Shown here piece by piece: positions 10,233 through 18,707 of a stretch of DNA of 64,000 nucleotides. The stretch is from positions 310,001 through 374,000 of the forward strand of contig NZ_CAAHFH010000002.1 in assembly GCF_900890705.1 (NCBI RefSeq), given 5' to 3'. The stretch comes from Pontiella sulfatireligans. Lineage in GTDB: Bacteria > Verrucomicrobiota > Kiritimatiellia > Kiritimatiellales > Pontiellaceae. A program made the position numbers and the translations under genes. Below the pieces are notes generated by a model, which worked only from the letters and a program-made list of their open reading frames with translations, was not told the DNA's origin and ran no database searches. Within the stretch, counting starts at the first letter, position 1, and the number at the start of each line of letters is the position of its first letter.

Positions 10233-10270
10233 TCTGCTGTTCTCCATTTGAGCGTGGCCTTTGGTTGCAG

Positions 10271-10310
10271 AAAAATGCCGGGGAAAGACATTTCATGTCA
10301 ATCCCCGGCA
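10271..10310 (-). terminator. Rho-independent terminator
   Basis: Arms TGCCGGGGA (10276-10284) and TCCCCGGCA (10302-10310) pair perfectly; a second inner stem GACAT/ATGTC closes a 3-nt loop. On the minus strand the stem is followed by TTTTT (10275-10271). It lies 21 nt after the stop codon of the upstream gene and 39 nt before the start of the sulfatase, so it would set the ratio of the two products. Confidence 0.85.
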
Positions 10311-10330
10311 ATACTGTCTGTCCGGATTTG

Positions 10331-12514
10331 TTAATATTCCGCGCTTGCGCGGATAAACTTCACCGCATCCGTGGTCGGCACGGAGTTGGACACATAGTTG
10401 TAGTCTCCTTCAGCCGGCACGTAGGTGCCGATCACCGCGGTGTAGCCTTCATCCGTCCAGGTGTCGTATGGCAGGTTATCCATGGTGAGAACCGCATAGT
10501 TCAGGTCCGCATCGTTCTTGGGCTGCGGATGGATGTACACCAGACCACCGTCAGTGACCAGATCGGTATACGTGTCGTCGGTACCATTGGTCGGATTGCC
10601 TGCAAAGGCATATTCGGCCAGATTGTTGATTCCGTCGTTGTCCCAGTCGTTGGTTGCCGAACCGAGGTTGACCCCCCAGCTGCTGACCCACACGTCGAAG
10701 CCCGTCGCATCCGCACTGACCCATTTCAGACGCAGGGCATCGCGTTGCGCCTCGAATTGATCGGCGGGAAGCTTGGTGCTGAAGATTTTCACCTCACCCA
10801 TCAGCCCATCAAAAATCCGGCTGTCTCTTCCGGAACCGCCCAACTGCAGTGGATCGCCTGAAAAATCACCATGGGCTTCAGCCGTAACACTGACTTCCTC
10901 ATTATTCTTGGAATCCCAGAAGGTCGTTTCTCCGGTCAAAGCATTATAGTTCAGTGCATAGACGATGGTGTCTCCAGCTTCCACACCCGCCCCGGATTGC
11001 GTAAGGGTGGCACTACCCAGTTCCACCGTCATTTCGCCGTCGTCGCCATCATATTCCATCGAGATCGGGCCGTTATTGAGAAAAATATTGGCTACTCCCT
11101 CTGTCATAGTACGCGTCTTGAATGCCACCAGCATGGCGAATCCATCGCTACCCGAGGCATCGCCCGTGAAATCAAGTAAAGCGTCCGTCCCGTTAGTGAA
11201 CAGGTTGAGCATTCGCATGTCAGTGCCCATGTCGAATCCGGCACGTCCGGAACCAAACAGATCGGTGCTGGGCCACAGAACGGGACCTAAGTCATCGCCA
11301 TCCGCAACATCCGTTGCATCGTTGCCGAACGTCGATTGGTCGACCACGTCCGTTACGATGCCCATGCCATTGGTAACGCCATCAGTCTGTACGCTGGCGG
11401 CCACGGTAGCATCGATATGCTGGAACAGCACCGTCTCGGTTACGGCCGCAAAGGGAATTGCGGAAACCTCGTCGCTCAGGGCACTCTCCGGCGGCACACC
11501 GTTGGTGCCGACAGCCGTCACCGCATAATAGTTGGTTGTTCCGGCAACTACATCAAAATCGGTAAAAGCACTTGCAGTCACATTGGTGAGCACCGGACTA
11601 CCGGTGGTTACCGGCGTGGTGGTCGAGCGATATACGGTATAGTAATCCAGATGGCCGGTTGTGTCGTCTGCCCAGTCCAACAAGACAGCCGCGGGAACGC
11701 CCAACGCTTTGAGTCTTTTAGGCTGTGCGGTTCCGGTCGGCGGCGTGGCCGACACCTCGTTGCTCAAATCCGTTTCAGTCGATCCATCGGTTGCCGTAAC
11801 AGCATAGTAGTAGGTCGTGCCATTGACTACATTCGTGTCCGTAAACTGACTGTTGCTTGGAGAGCCGAGCAACGTGTCGCTGATGGTGACCGGTGTGTTG
11901 GTCGAGCGGTAAACGGTATAGGTATCGAGCAATCCCGAGACGTCATTGTCCCAATCCAGGACGACCTGCGAATCGGAGGTGTTTGCGCCCAGCCCCGTCG
12001 GAGGCTCAAGCGCGGCACCCACGACACCATATGTCCATGCTGATCTAATGCTACCACCCGAGGTGCTATGCGCCTTTAATGTATGAGTATTACCTCTTTC
12101 ATGCACTACCGGATCGGCATGAGCTAAGCAGCTCAACTCATACGTTCCGGCGTACGTACCCTCGGTTATTTCCGTCATGGTAAAATGCGTCAGAGGATTG
12201 TTGGTTAGAGCGGTTGCATCAATCGTCAGAATGTCATCGTTATTGGTAACCACTATCACGTAACTAGTGGTGTCCGCCACTTGAAAAATGAAGTTCGAGT
12301 CTGATCCGTCGGCACTGTGCACCACAAAGTTTAGCGCGTTCGCAACGTCGGTCTCTGCCTTGGCTACCAGAGCACTCCCACTTGCGTACACGTATGAATT
12401 GTCTGTACCGCCTTTCAGCCAGATGGTGTCGCCTATCTCCGGCAGCGCCGCCTGCGTCCCGATCGCCATGCCCAATAGGGCTGCGAATAGTGTTATGCCT
12501 CTCATTTTCATCAT
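10331..12514 (-). CDS. Non-catalytic modular secreted protein (FnIII, LamG)
   Basis: 727-residue exported protein. Signal peptide (MKMRGITLFAALLGMAIGTQA, from the second ATG of ATGATGAAA), a trefoil-like N-terminal domain to about 160, two FnIII domains (about 165-255 and 258-345), a LamG-like domain (about 350-580), then DNDGINNLAEYAFAGNP calcium-type motif and a terminal beta module. It matches the neighbouring sulfatase module for module (same DGLMGEVKIF versus DGMLGEVTVF, same SSWGVNLG versus DSWGVDIG) but lacks the roughly 450-residue sulfatase domain and has an extra FnIII. No catalytic motif seen; a glycan-binding or surface-display role is inferred. AGGAGG precedes the start. First gene behind operator C. 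Confidence 0.85.
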   Translation of the reverse strand: MMKMRGITLFAALLGMAIGTQAALPEIGDTIWLKGGTDNSYVYASGSALVAKAETDVANALNFVVHSADGSDSNFIFQVADTTSYVIVVTNNDDILTIDATALTNNPLTHFTMTEITEGTYAGTYELSCLAHADPVVHERGNTHTLKAHSTSGGSIRSAWTYGVVGAALEPPTGLGANTSDSQVVLDWDNDVSGLLDTYTVYRSTNTPVTISDTLLGSPSNSQFTDTNVVNGTTYYYAVTATDGSTETDLSNEVSATPPTGTAQPKRLKALGVPAAVLLDWADDTTGHLDYYTVYRSTTTPVTTGSPVLTNVTASAFTDFDVVAGTTNYYAVTAVGTNGVPPESALSDEVSAIPFAAVTETVLFQHIDATVAASVQTDGVTNGMGIVTDVVDQSTFGNDATDVADGDDLGPVLWPSTDLFGSGRAGFDMGTDMRMLNLFTNGTDALLDFTGDASGSDGFAMLVAFKTRTMTEGVANIFLNNGPISMEYDGDDGEMTVELGSATLTQSGAGVEAGDTIVYALNYNALTGETTFWDSKNNEEVSVTAEAHGDFSGDPLQLGGSGRDSRIFDGLMGEVKIFSTKLPADQFEAQRDALRLKWVSADATGFDVWVSSWGVNLGSATNDWDNDGINNLAEYAFAGNPTNGTDDTYTDLVTDGGLVYIHPQPKNDADLNYAVLTMDNLPYDTWTDEGYTAVIGTYVPAEGDYNYVSNSVPTTDAVKFIRASAEY

Positions 12515-12618
12515 TTTCCTCCTGTTCATTTATTCAACCGAATGAACTCCCCGAGAATCCATTTCCGGCATCCAACTTAAAATCCTGCGTAATCGCACAT
12601 TCCTCTCCAAGGGATAAA

Positions 12619-12686
12619 ACGTTTTCCCATATCCCGAAAGATCCGGCTTGGTTTTTTCCGCCAAAATAGTGGTGATTTCCGCCAAA
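12619..12686 (-). promoter_or_regulatory. Operator/promoter block C
   Basis: Best-conserved copy. Minus strand: TTTGGCGGAAATC from 12686 and TTTTGGCGGAAAA from 12666, cores 21 bp apart, then CCAAGCC and TATGGGAAAACGTT. The second half-site would abut the -35 region if TATGGG is a -10 element, a class II activator layout. It lies between the regulator gene ending at 12723 and the secreted-protein gene starting at 12514. Confidence 0.75.
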
Positions 12687-12722
12687 CAGCAAATACTCCT
12701 GAAATAGGCGTTTTTTTTGCAT

Positions 12723-13559
12723 CTACACCTTTTCCTCACGATACCCAGTGGGATTCATACCGTGCTTTTTCTTAAAAATCCGATAGAAATGGCTTAGGTC
12801 TCCGAAGCCCACCTCGAAAGCCACATCGGTCACATGCACCTCGGGATCCTTCAACAAGGCCTCCGCCTTTTTCAGGCGGTATTCCCCAATCAGCTGAACG
12901 GGCGTCAGATCCATCAAGGCCTTGATTTTACGCTGCAGCGAACGTTGGCTCATGTTGAGTTCGGAAGCCAGCGAATCGGTATTAAAAGCGGGATCAAGGT
13001 AATTGGCCTTGAGGGTGCGGGTCAGGTTTTCCCAGAACACGCGGTCGAGGCCGCTGCGCAGTTCCGGCATATCCAACGTATCGGAATCAGAATCTTCCTC
13101 TGAAGACCATGCGAACTCGCGGGCGACATGCTTGCGTAAAAGTCGGCGCGTCTCCAGCAGGTTGCCTATGCGTGCCCGGAGCAACAGCATGTTGAACGGC
13201 TTGGTCACATAGTCGTCGGCTCCCGTCTGCAAGCCCTCCACCTGGCTCTCCACCGCCGTCTTGGCCGTCAGCATAACCACCGGGATATGGGCGGTTTCCA
13301 CCCCGGCCTTCAAGCGACGGCAGAGTTCAAGTCCATCCATGACCGGCATCATAAGATCGGTCACGACCAGGTCGGGTATGGTCTCCAGAGCCTTTTCCAG
13401 TCCCTCTTTCCCATTGGCTGCTTCCTCGATCTGGTAGTCTTCCTCAAGATCGGAAGCGATCAACAGACGGTAGTCGGCTTCATCCTCAACCAACAGGATT
13501 ACCGGAATATCTTCCGAATCATCAGGGCGCATGTTCGATTCATCATTTCGCTTACTCAT
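12723..13559 (-). CDS. Response regulator with AraC-type DNA-binding domain (copy 2)
   Basis: 278 residues: receiver domain (about 18-135; VILLVEDEADY, phosphoacceptor D68 in VTDLMMPVMDG, TKPF near 120) and a C-terminal AraC/HTH_18 domain (about 175-278; SLASELNMSQRSLQRKI and DVAFEVGFGDLSHFYRIFKKKHG). Start at 13559 has GGAGAG four bases upstream, like its paralogue. It is about three-quarters identical to the regulator at 13839-14672, but is transcribed from its own promoter region, which carries operator D. No kinase is attached to it; the kinase at 14665-17787 is the obvious partner. Resembles the cytoplasmic C-terminal half of Bacteroidetes hybrid two-component systems. Confidence 0.93.
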   Translation of the reverse strand: MSKRNDESNMRPDDSEDIPVILLVEDEADYRLLIASDLEEDYQIEEAANGKEGLEKALETIPDLVVTDLMMPVMDGLELCRRLKAGVETAHIPVVMLTAKTAVESQVEGLQTGADDYVTKPFNMLLLRARIGNLLETRRLLRKHVAREFAWSSEEDSDSDTLDMPELRSGLDRVFWENLTRTLKANYLDPAFNTDSLASELNMSQRSLQRKIKALMDLTPVQLIGEYRLKKAEALLKDPEVHVTDVAFEVGFGDLSHFYRIFKKKHGMNPTGYREEKV

Positions 13560-13663
13560 GTTTCTCTCCGCGAGTGCCTCCCAATCCAGCAAAAGTTCTT
13601 CCTGTTTTTCGTAACGATTTCATAGGAGTACGGGAGTCCCCGGCTACGAAGCCCCAGTCGCCG

Positions 13664-13733
13664 AACGTTTTCCCATATCATGGAAACTCGTGGCTTGGGT
13701 TTTTCCGCCAAAACACTTGCGATTTCCGCCAAA
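13664..13733 (-). promoter_or_regulatory. Operator/promoter block D for the second response regulator
   Basis: Minus strand: TTTGGCGGAAATC from 13733 and TTTTGGCGGAAAA from 13713, cores 21 bp apart, then CCAAGCC and TATGGGAAAACGTT, the last identical to block C. It precedes the response regulator starting at 13559, which implies auto-activation, or activation by the paralogous regulator encoded just upstream. Confidence 0.72.
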
Positions 13734-13838
13734 TAGGATTTGGGGCTAGGACTGGACTCAGGGGATGAACAGGGTTCCGTTTAACCACATCGGGGAAATC
13801 CGGGTATTCGGTCACAGGACAATGATCGTGACGACTAC

Positions 13839-14672
13839 CTATATTTCGTCGCGATATTGGGAGGGGGTCATGCGATGCTTTTTCTTGAAGATTCGATAGA
13901 AATTGCTGAGGTCGCCGAAACCCACATCGAAAGCGACATCGGTCACATGCATCTCGGGATCCTTCAACAAGGCCTCCGCCTTTTTCAGGCGATATTCCGC
14001 AATCAACTGAACGGGCGTCAGATCCACCAAGGCCTTGATTTTGCGCTGCATCGACCGCTGGCTCATGTTGAGCTCGGAAGCCAACGAATCCGTATTAAAA
14101 TCGGGATCGGTGCAATGGGCCTTGAGGATGCGGCAGAGGTTTTCCCAAAACGCGCGATCCAGTCCGCCGCGCAGTTCCGGAATCTCCAGCATTTCGGAGA
14201 TGGGATCTTCCCCTGTGGAATGAGCAAACTCATGGGCGAAATGCCTGCGCAAAAGACGGCGCGTCTCCAACAGGTTTTTTATGCGCGCCCGAAGCAGCAG
14301 CATATTGAACGGCTTGGTGACGTAGTCGTCGGCCCCCGTCTGCAGGCCCTCCACCTGGCTCTCCACCGCCGTTTTGGCCGTCAGCATAACCACCGGAATA
14401 TGGGCGGTTTCCAAGCCGGTTTTCAAGCGACGGCAGAGTTCAATCCCATCCATGACCGGCATCATGAGATCGGTCACGACTAGATCAGGCATCGTCTCCA
14501 GGGCTTTTTCCAGCCCCTGCTTCCCATTCGCGGCCTCCACGACCTGATAATCCTCCTCAAGGTCGGAAGCGACCAGCAGGCGGTAGTCGGCGTCATCCTC
14601 AACCAGGAGAATGACCGGAAGTTCTTCGGAATGATCAATCGGGTCGTTCGATTCATTATTTTGTTCAATCAT
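13839..14672 (-). CDS. Response regulator with AraC-type DNA-binding domain (copy 1)
   Basis: 277 residues: receiver domain (VILLVEDDADY, D68 in VTDLMMPVMDG, YVTKPF) plus AraC/HTH_18 output (SLASELNMSQRSMQRKI, DVAFDVGFGDLSNFYRIFKKKHR). The start codon at 14672 overlaps the end of the sensor kinase by 8 nt (ATGATTGA), with GGAGAG just upstream, so the two are translationally coupled and form the cognate pair. It probably binds the TTTGGCGG repeats of this locus when phosphorylated; this is inferred from proximity and from the 21-bp spacing typical of AraC-family sites. Confidence 0.93.
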   Translation of the reverse strand: MIEQNNESNDPIDHSEELPVILLVEDDADYRLLVASDLEEDYQVVEAANGKQGLEKALETMPDLVVTDLMMPVMDGIELCRRLKTGLETAHIPVVMLTAKTAVESQVEGLQTGADDYVTKPFNMLLLRARIKNLLETRRLLRRHFAHEFAHSTGEDPISEMLEIPELRGGLDRAFWENLCRILKAHCTDPDFNTDSLASELNMSQRSMQRKIKALVDLTPVQLIAEYRLKKAEALLKDPEMHVTDVAFDVGFGDLSNFYRIFKKKHRMTPSQYRDEI

Positions 14673-17600
14673 GAGTCTCTCCGAGATTGGAAATATGAGG
14701 CAACTCCATGGGCAGCAGTACCGTAAAGCGGGTTCCGGGACTATCCGGATCAGAGTGGATAGGGCTTTCTGCATGTATTTCCCCGCCCCACAGATCAACC
14801 AGCTCCTTCGTGAGGTTCAGGCCGATCCCTGAACCGTCCACAATCGATTTTTCAGGAATGCGGTAAAAGCGGTCAAAGATACGCGGCAGGTGCTCGGGAT
14901 CGACACCGGGACCCGTATCCTCAACGACCAAGGAAAGCGTACCACCCCGATCGGCATCCTCGACTGTTTTCAGTTCCACCACAACATTTCCGCCCGCCGG
15001 CGTATACTTGAGGGCATTGCCCACCAGATTGGACGTAATCTTTCTGAGCTTGTCCGGATCGAACCATCCCAGACAGGCATTCTCGCAAACCATCCTGCAG
15101 GAAATCTGATTTCTGTTCGCGAGGGGTTGCAGGAGTTCAATACTCTCTCGCACAGATACCGCCGCATCCCCCTCAACGACCTCAATATGGATGATGCCCC
15201 GTTCGAGCTTGCGGAAATCCAGGATCTGCGAAACCAGGTTTTCAATGCGGTCGGCATTACGCAGCGCCATATCGAGCCACGTTTGTTTACGCGGATCGGT
15301 CTCGTTTTTCAGCAGCCGCCCCAGCGGTTCCTTGATCAATCCGAGAGGTGTGTTCAGCTCGTGCGATATATTGGTAAAGAATCCGGTTTTCATCTGATCG
15401 ATTTCCTCCAGATGCAACGCGCGATCCCGCAAGCGCTTGTTGCGGTAATAGACCACCATCCAGATGAACGCCGCCGTCCCGCCGCCTATCAGCAGCACCA
15501 TGGCAATGAACCAGGGGCGCTGCCAGACCGCCGGAACCACCGTGAACCGGCTCAGCGCCGGGGTGGAGTCTATGTTGAAATCGCGATCCCGGGCGCGGAC
15601 TTCAAAGGTATGCCTTCCGCGCCCCAACCCGACAAACGAATGGTCGGTTTTATCGGAAAACGGCGACCATTCTCCCCCGTTCAGCCGCCATGAAAACTGC
15701 AGCTGATCTGAAGGCGTATTCAGCCACACATCTTTCCCCGACCAGGAAATATGGATATTCCCGGCCGAGTCGACTCGATCAAGGTGGTCGACAATGGAGG
15801 TGTCCGGCGCGAGTTGATCCGGCCTGTATCGAACCGTACGGAATGGATCCTTGCCTGCCAGATTAACGTTCATCCGCAGCGACCGTATATCCTTTCCGTT
15901 GAAATTAAACCATACGGCGCCATCGTTCGACTCGCGCACGTTTCCTCCCCGGTTCGACATACCGAAGTCGGCCGAAAACACCGCCCCCGCCCAGCTCTTT
16001 CCATCGAACCGGCTGATACCGCCATCGGACGCGGCGAGCAGCGTTCCATCGTGCATGGGCAGCAGATCCACAACCAGCCTTCCCGCCAACCCCTCCTTCG
16101 CGGAAAAATGCCGCCACTCATCCTTCTCCTTACGATAGACACCGGACAATCCGTTGGCCGCCCATAGGCTATGCGCTCCATCCACCACCAGGTCATGGGT
16201 GAACATGCCGGGAAGTTCAGAGACAATTTGTATTTTCCCGTTCGCAATATCAAACGCATGGATCGTTGGCGAACCGATCCATAGAAGGCCGTCGTCCGTT
16301 TGGGCGAACCGATGGATGGCGTAAGGGAATTGGGGGGGGGCATACCGTTCCAAGAGCTGGACGGCACCGCCCTCCAGCACCTCGTATTGAAGCGCGCCGC
16401 CTGCATCCGGTGTGTTTATTTCATCACCCATGGCTCCGAGCCAAACCGTACCGTCTTTGGCTTCGAAAGCGGCACCTGCCCAGATCAGCTTTGCGAAATC
16501 GGGCAATTCGTGCCGGGTCCAGCTCGAGCCATTATAGACGCTAAAGGCCGCACGCTGTTTATGGTTGCCGACCGCCCAGACCAAACCTTGACTGGATGCG
16601 TGCAGTGAACGCGGAACAGAAATCAGCCCATCCTTTAAACCATATTCGAGCCAACGGCCGGCGGCCGGATCATGTGACACCACATGATAATCCTCCGTTA
16701 AATACCATTGTCGCCCGTCGTCCGTTTCGCACTCGAAATGCAATCCCTCATAGGTCAGCCACTGGTCCCTCCTCATATCCAGCGTGTGCACATATCCGCC
16801 ACGCCCAACCAGCCACCATCCTCCTTCTGCAGTCTCATAAAGGGACAGAGGAATATTGGGGAGATTAAGCTGGGACGAGGAATACACATCTTCATCGGGG
16901 CGGTGCAGGGCGCGAAGCGTCCCGGAACCCGCCGCCCAGATTCCCCCATTGCGATCCCTCATCAGAGAACTGTAAACACCGTCGGATTGGCTAAACGTTT
17001 CCCACAAACCCGTACCGACATCCAATGCCAATGCACCGCTCATCCTGCTGTCAACGTACCAGATGGTTCCCGAAGGCCCTGCACAGATGCTTGATTGGGG
17101 GGCGGTCTTCTCGATATCCACCCGATAGGTTCTCCAGTCCTGCTCCTCCCGCACCCGCCCATTTTGCAAGGGGATTTGAATCAGGTCAGAACGCTCCGAA
17201 GGCACCGAGCGAACCACCCATGCGCTCCCATCCGGATCACGGCAAAAAGAGGTCAGGCGCTGTTTCTCCGTTGCGCGAAGCACGACAAGCTGCTCGGCCA
17301 GATCCGCACTGAATCGCCAAAGCGCATTGGGCATCAGCAGCCATACCGTACCGTCCTCCGCCTGTTCCAACCGGCTTTCAAACGTAGAATGTCCCACATC
17401 CCGTTTGATCACCTTCCACGCCCCGCCCGTTCTTAGCACCAGCCCGCTCTCGACCACAGCAAGCAGATCGCCGTCCCGCATGCACAGCACGCTTTTTCCC
17501 CATGGCGCTCGGTTGGGATCATGCGCAATGCCCGACAACAGACCATCATCAAAAGGAATGAACTCGATCCGCCGGCCGTCATACCGCGCCAACCCGCCAA

Positions 17601-17787
17601 TGCAACCGAACCAAATCGAGCCATCCGCCGCCTCGTCCATGGAAAGGATGTCCAGATCGGCCAGCTCCTCCATCTCCCGCCAGCGCCACGGCTCCAGTAC
17701 CGGATCGGCAATAACCGGTGTATACGGCTTCACCGCCACACAGCAGAGCGGCAGGAGCAGCACCAGGAATAAACTCTTCAACGCCAT
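14665..17787 (-). CDS. Two-component sensor kinase with periplasmic propeller
   Basis: 1040 residues. Signal/anchor (MALKSLFLVLLLPLCCVAV), a long periplasmic part with repeated propeller blades (SIWFGCIGGLARYDG, TVWLLMPNALWRF, LLWIGSP, TLLAASDGGISRFDG), a Y_Y_Y-type domain (about 680-755, FSWRLNGGEWSPFS), one membrane helix (about 759-781), HisKA with FFTNISHELNTPLG (H809) and an HATPase_c domain (NALKYTP, VEDTGPGVD, GSGIGLNL). This is the sensor half of the hybrid systems used by glycan degraders, here with the receiver and AraC parts on a separate protein. Likely senses an oligosaccharide in the periplasm. No strong ribosome-binding site precedes the start, and none of the TTTGGCGG operators lies upstream. 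Confidence 0.94.
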   Translation of the reverse strand: MALKSLFLVLLLPLCCVAVKPYTPVIADPVLEPWRWREMEELADLDILSMDEAADGSIWFGCIGGLARYDGRRIEFIPFDDGLLSGIAHDPNRAPWGKSVLCMRDGDLLAVVESGLVLRTGGAWKVIKRDVGHSTFESRLEQAEDGTVWLLMPNALWRFSADLAEQLVVLRATEKQRLTSFCRDPDGSAWVVRSVPSERSDLIQIPLQNGRVREEQDWRTYRVDIEKTAPQSSICAGPSGTIWYVDSRMSGALALDVGTGLWETFSQSDGVYSSLMRDRNGGIWAAGSGTLRALHRPDEDVYSSSQLNLPNIPLSLYETAEGGWWLVGRGGYVHTLDMRRDQWLTYEGLHFECETDDGRQWYLTEDYHVVSHDPAAGRWLEYGLKDGLISVPRSLHASSQGLVWAVGNHKQRAAFSVYNGSSWTRHELPDFAKLIWAGAAFEAKDGTVWLGAMGDEINTPDAGGALQYEVLEGGAVQLLERYAPPQFPYAIHRFAQTDDGLLWIGSPTIHAFDIANGKIQIVSELPGMFTHDLVVDGAHSLWAANGLSGVYRKEKDEWRHFSAKEGLAGRLVVDLLPMHDGTLLAASDGGISRFDGKSWAGAVFSADFGMSNRGGNVRESNDGAVWFNFNGKDIRSLRMNVNLAGKDPFRTVRYRPDQLAPDTSIVDHLDRVDSAGNIHISWSGKDVWLNTPSDQLQFSWRLNGGEWSPFSDKTDHSFVGLGRGRHTFEVRARDRDFNIDSTPALSRFTVVPAVWQRPWFIAMVLLIGGGTAAFIWMVVYYRNKRLRDRALHLEEIDQMKTGFFTNISHELNTPLGLIKEPLGRLLKNETDPRKQTWLDMALRNADRIENLVSQILDFRKLERGIIHIEVVEGDAAVSVRESIELLQPLANRNQISCRMVCENACLGWFDPDKLRKITSNLVGNALKYTPAGGNVVVELKTVEDADRGGTLSLVVEDTGPGVDPEHLPRIFDRFYRIPEKSIVDGSGIGLNLTKELVDLWGGEIHAESPIHSDPDSPGTRFTVLLPMELPHISNLGETHD

Positions 17788-18110
17788 TTAAAACGCATAG
17801 CACAACCACGTAGAGCAATGCACGAACGTTTTATCAAACTCACACCGCAAACACGCGAAAAGGTGTCCGTCCTATAGATTAATGATCAAGCCTTGGATGC
17901 AGACAAAACCCTATGCCCTTAGGCCGTTACATACGCAGAATCACCGGCTGAAAACTTCCTGAACAACGACTCCCTATCTCCGCAATTTACCTTCGCCTGC
18001 ACGCGGCAACGTCAGCGTTTCCCACGAACGAAAGCCAAAAACCTTTAAATAAAAATTGCATAACCTCTGCACTTCATAATATATGAATAGGTATTGCACA
18101 TGGGAAAAAT
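17788..18110. other. Intergenic region between kinase and AbiE genes
   Basis: 323 nt between divergent genes. It must hold the kinase promoter (minus) and the antitoxin promoter (plus). I find no TTTGGCGG repeat here. The only clear structure is the palindrome at 18073-18087 next to the antitoxin gene. No gene is apparent. Confidence 0.5.
18056..18087 (+). promoter_or_regulatory. Candidate promoter and operator of the AbiE operon
   Basis: TTGCAT (18056-18061) and an AT-rich -10 region around 18077-18084 precede the antitoxin gene by about 30 nt. Overlapping it is the perfect palindrome TTCATA-ATA-TATGAA (18073-18087). Known AbiEi-type antitoxins repress their own operon by binding inverted repeats, which would fit. 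Not tested. Confidence 0.45.
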
Positions 18111-18707
18111 ATGAATACAACGGAACAAATACTGGATATCGCAAAGCAAAAAGGGCTCATAAGCGCAAACGACGTCGAGGAGGCCGGAATTTCGCGCAAC
18201 TATCTCTATACTCTTTGCAGCAAGGGGCTGCTGCGCAAAACAGCCCAGGGGATCTATTCCCTGCCGGATGCGGACTTTTCCGAGCACGCCGCGATTGCCG
18301 AAACAGCCAAACGCGTACCTCGCGCCGTTGTGTGTCTGATCTCCGCCCTCAGCTTCCACGGCATCACGACCCAGCTGCCGCATGAAGTCTGGATTGCCGT
18401 GCCAAGGGGAGCGTGGAGCCCCCGCATTGAATACCCGCCGCTGCACCTGACGTACATGTCGGGAGAGGCTTATTCGTTCGGCATTCAGGAGAACAACATC
18501 AGCGGTGTTTCCGTCAAGGTTTACAGCCCGTCCAAAACCGTCGCCGACTGTTTCAAGTTCCGCAGCACGGTCGGCCTCGATGTCGCCATCGAAGCGCTTA
18601 GGGAAACATGGCGATCCCGCAGGGCATCGATGGACGAACTGATGGAAGCCGCCATGATCTGCCGGGTGTCGAAGGTCATGCGTCCCTATCTGGAGGCTTC
18701 GATATGA
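18111..18707 (+). CDS. abiEi: AbiEi-like type IV antitoxin / transcriptional regulator
   Basis: 198 residues. An N-terminal winged helix (about 1-50; GLISANDVEEAGISRNYLYT, then KGLLRKTAQGIYSLP) followed by the AbiEi C-terminal region (VCLISALSFHGITTQLPHEVWIAVP; VYSPSKTVADCFKFRSTVG). This is the standard organisation of the AbiEi antitoxin, which counters the nucleotidyltransferase toxin encoded next and represses the operon. The stop overlaps the toxin start by 4 nt (ATGA). Confidence 0.88.
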   Translation: MNTTEQILDIAKQKGLISANDVEEAGISRNYLYTLCSKGLLRKTAQGIYSLPDADFSEHAAIAETAKRVPRAVVCLISALSFHGITTQLPHEVWIAVPRGAWSPRIEYPPLHLTYMSGEAYSFGIQENNISGVSVKVYSPSKTVADCFKFRSTVGLDVAIEALRETWRSRRASMDELMEAAMICRVSKVMRPYLEASI

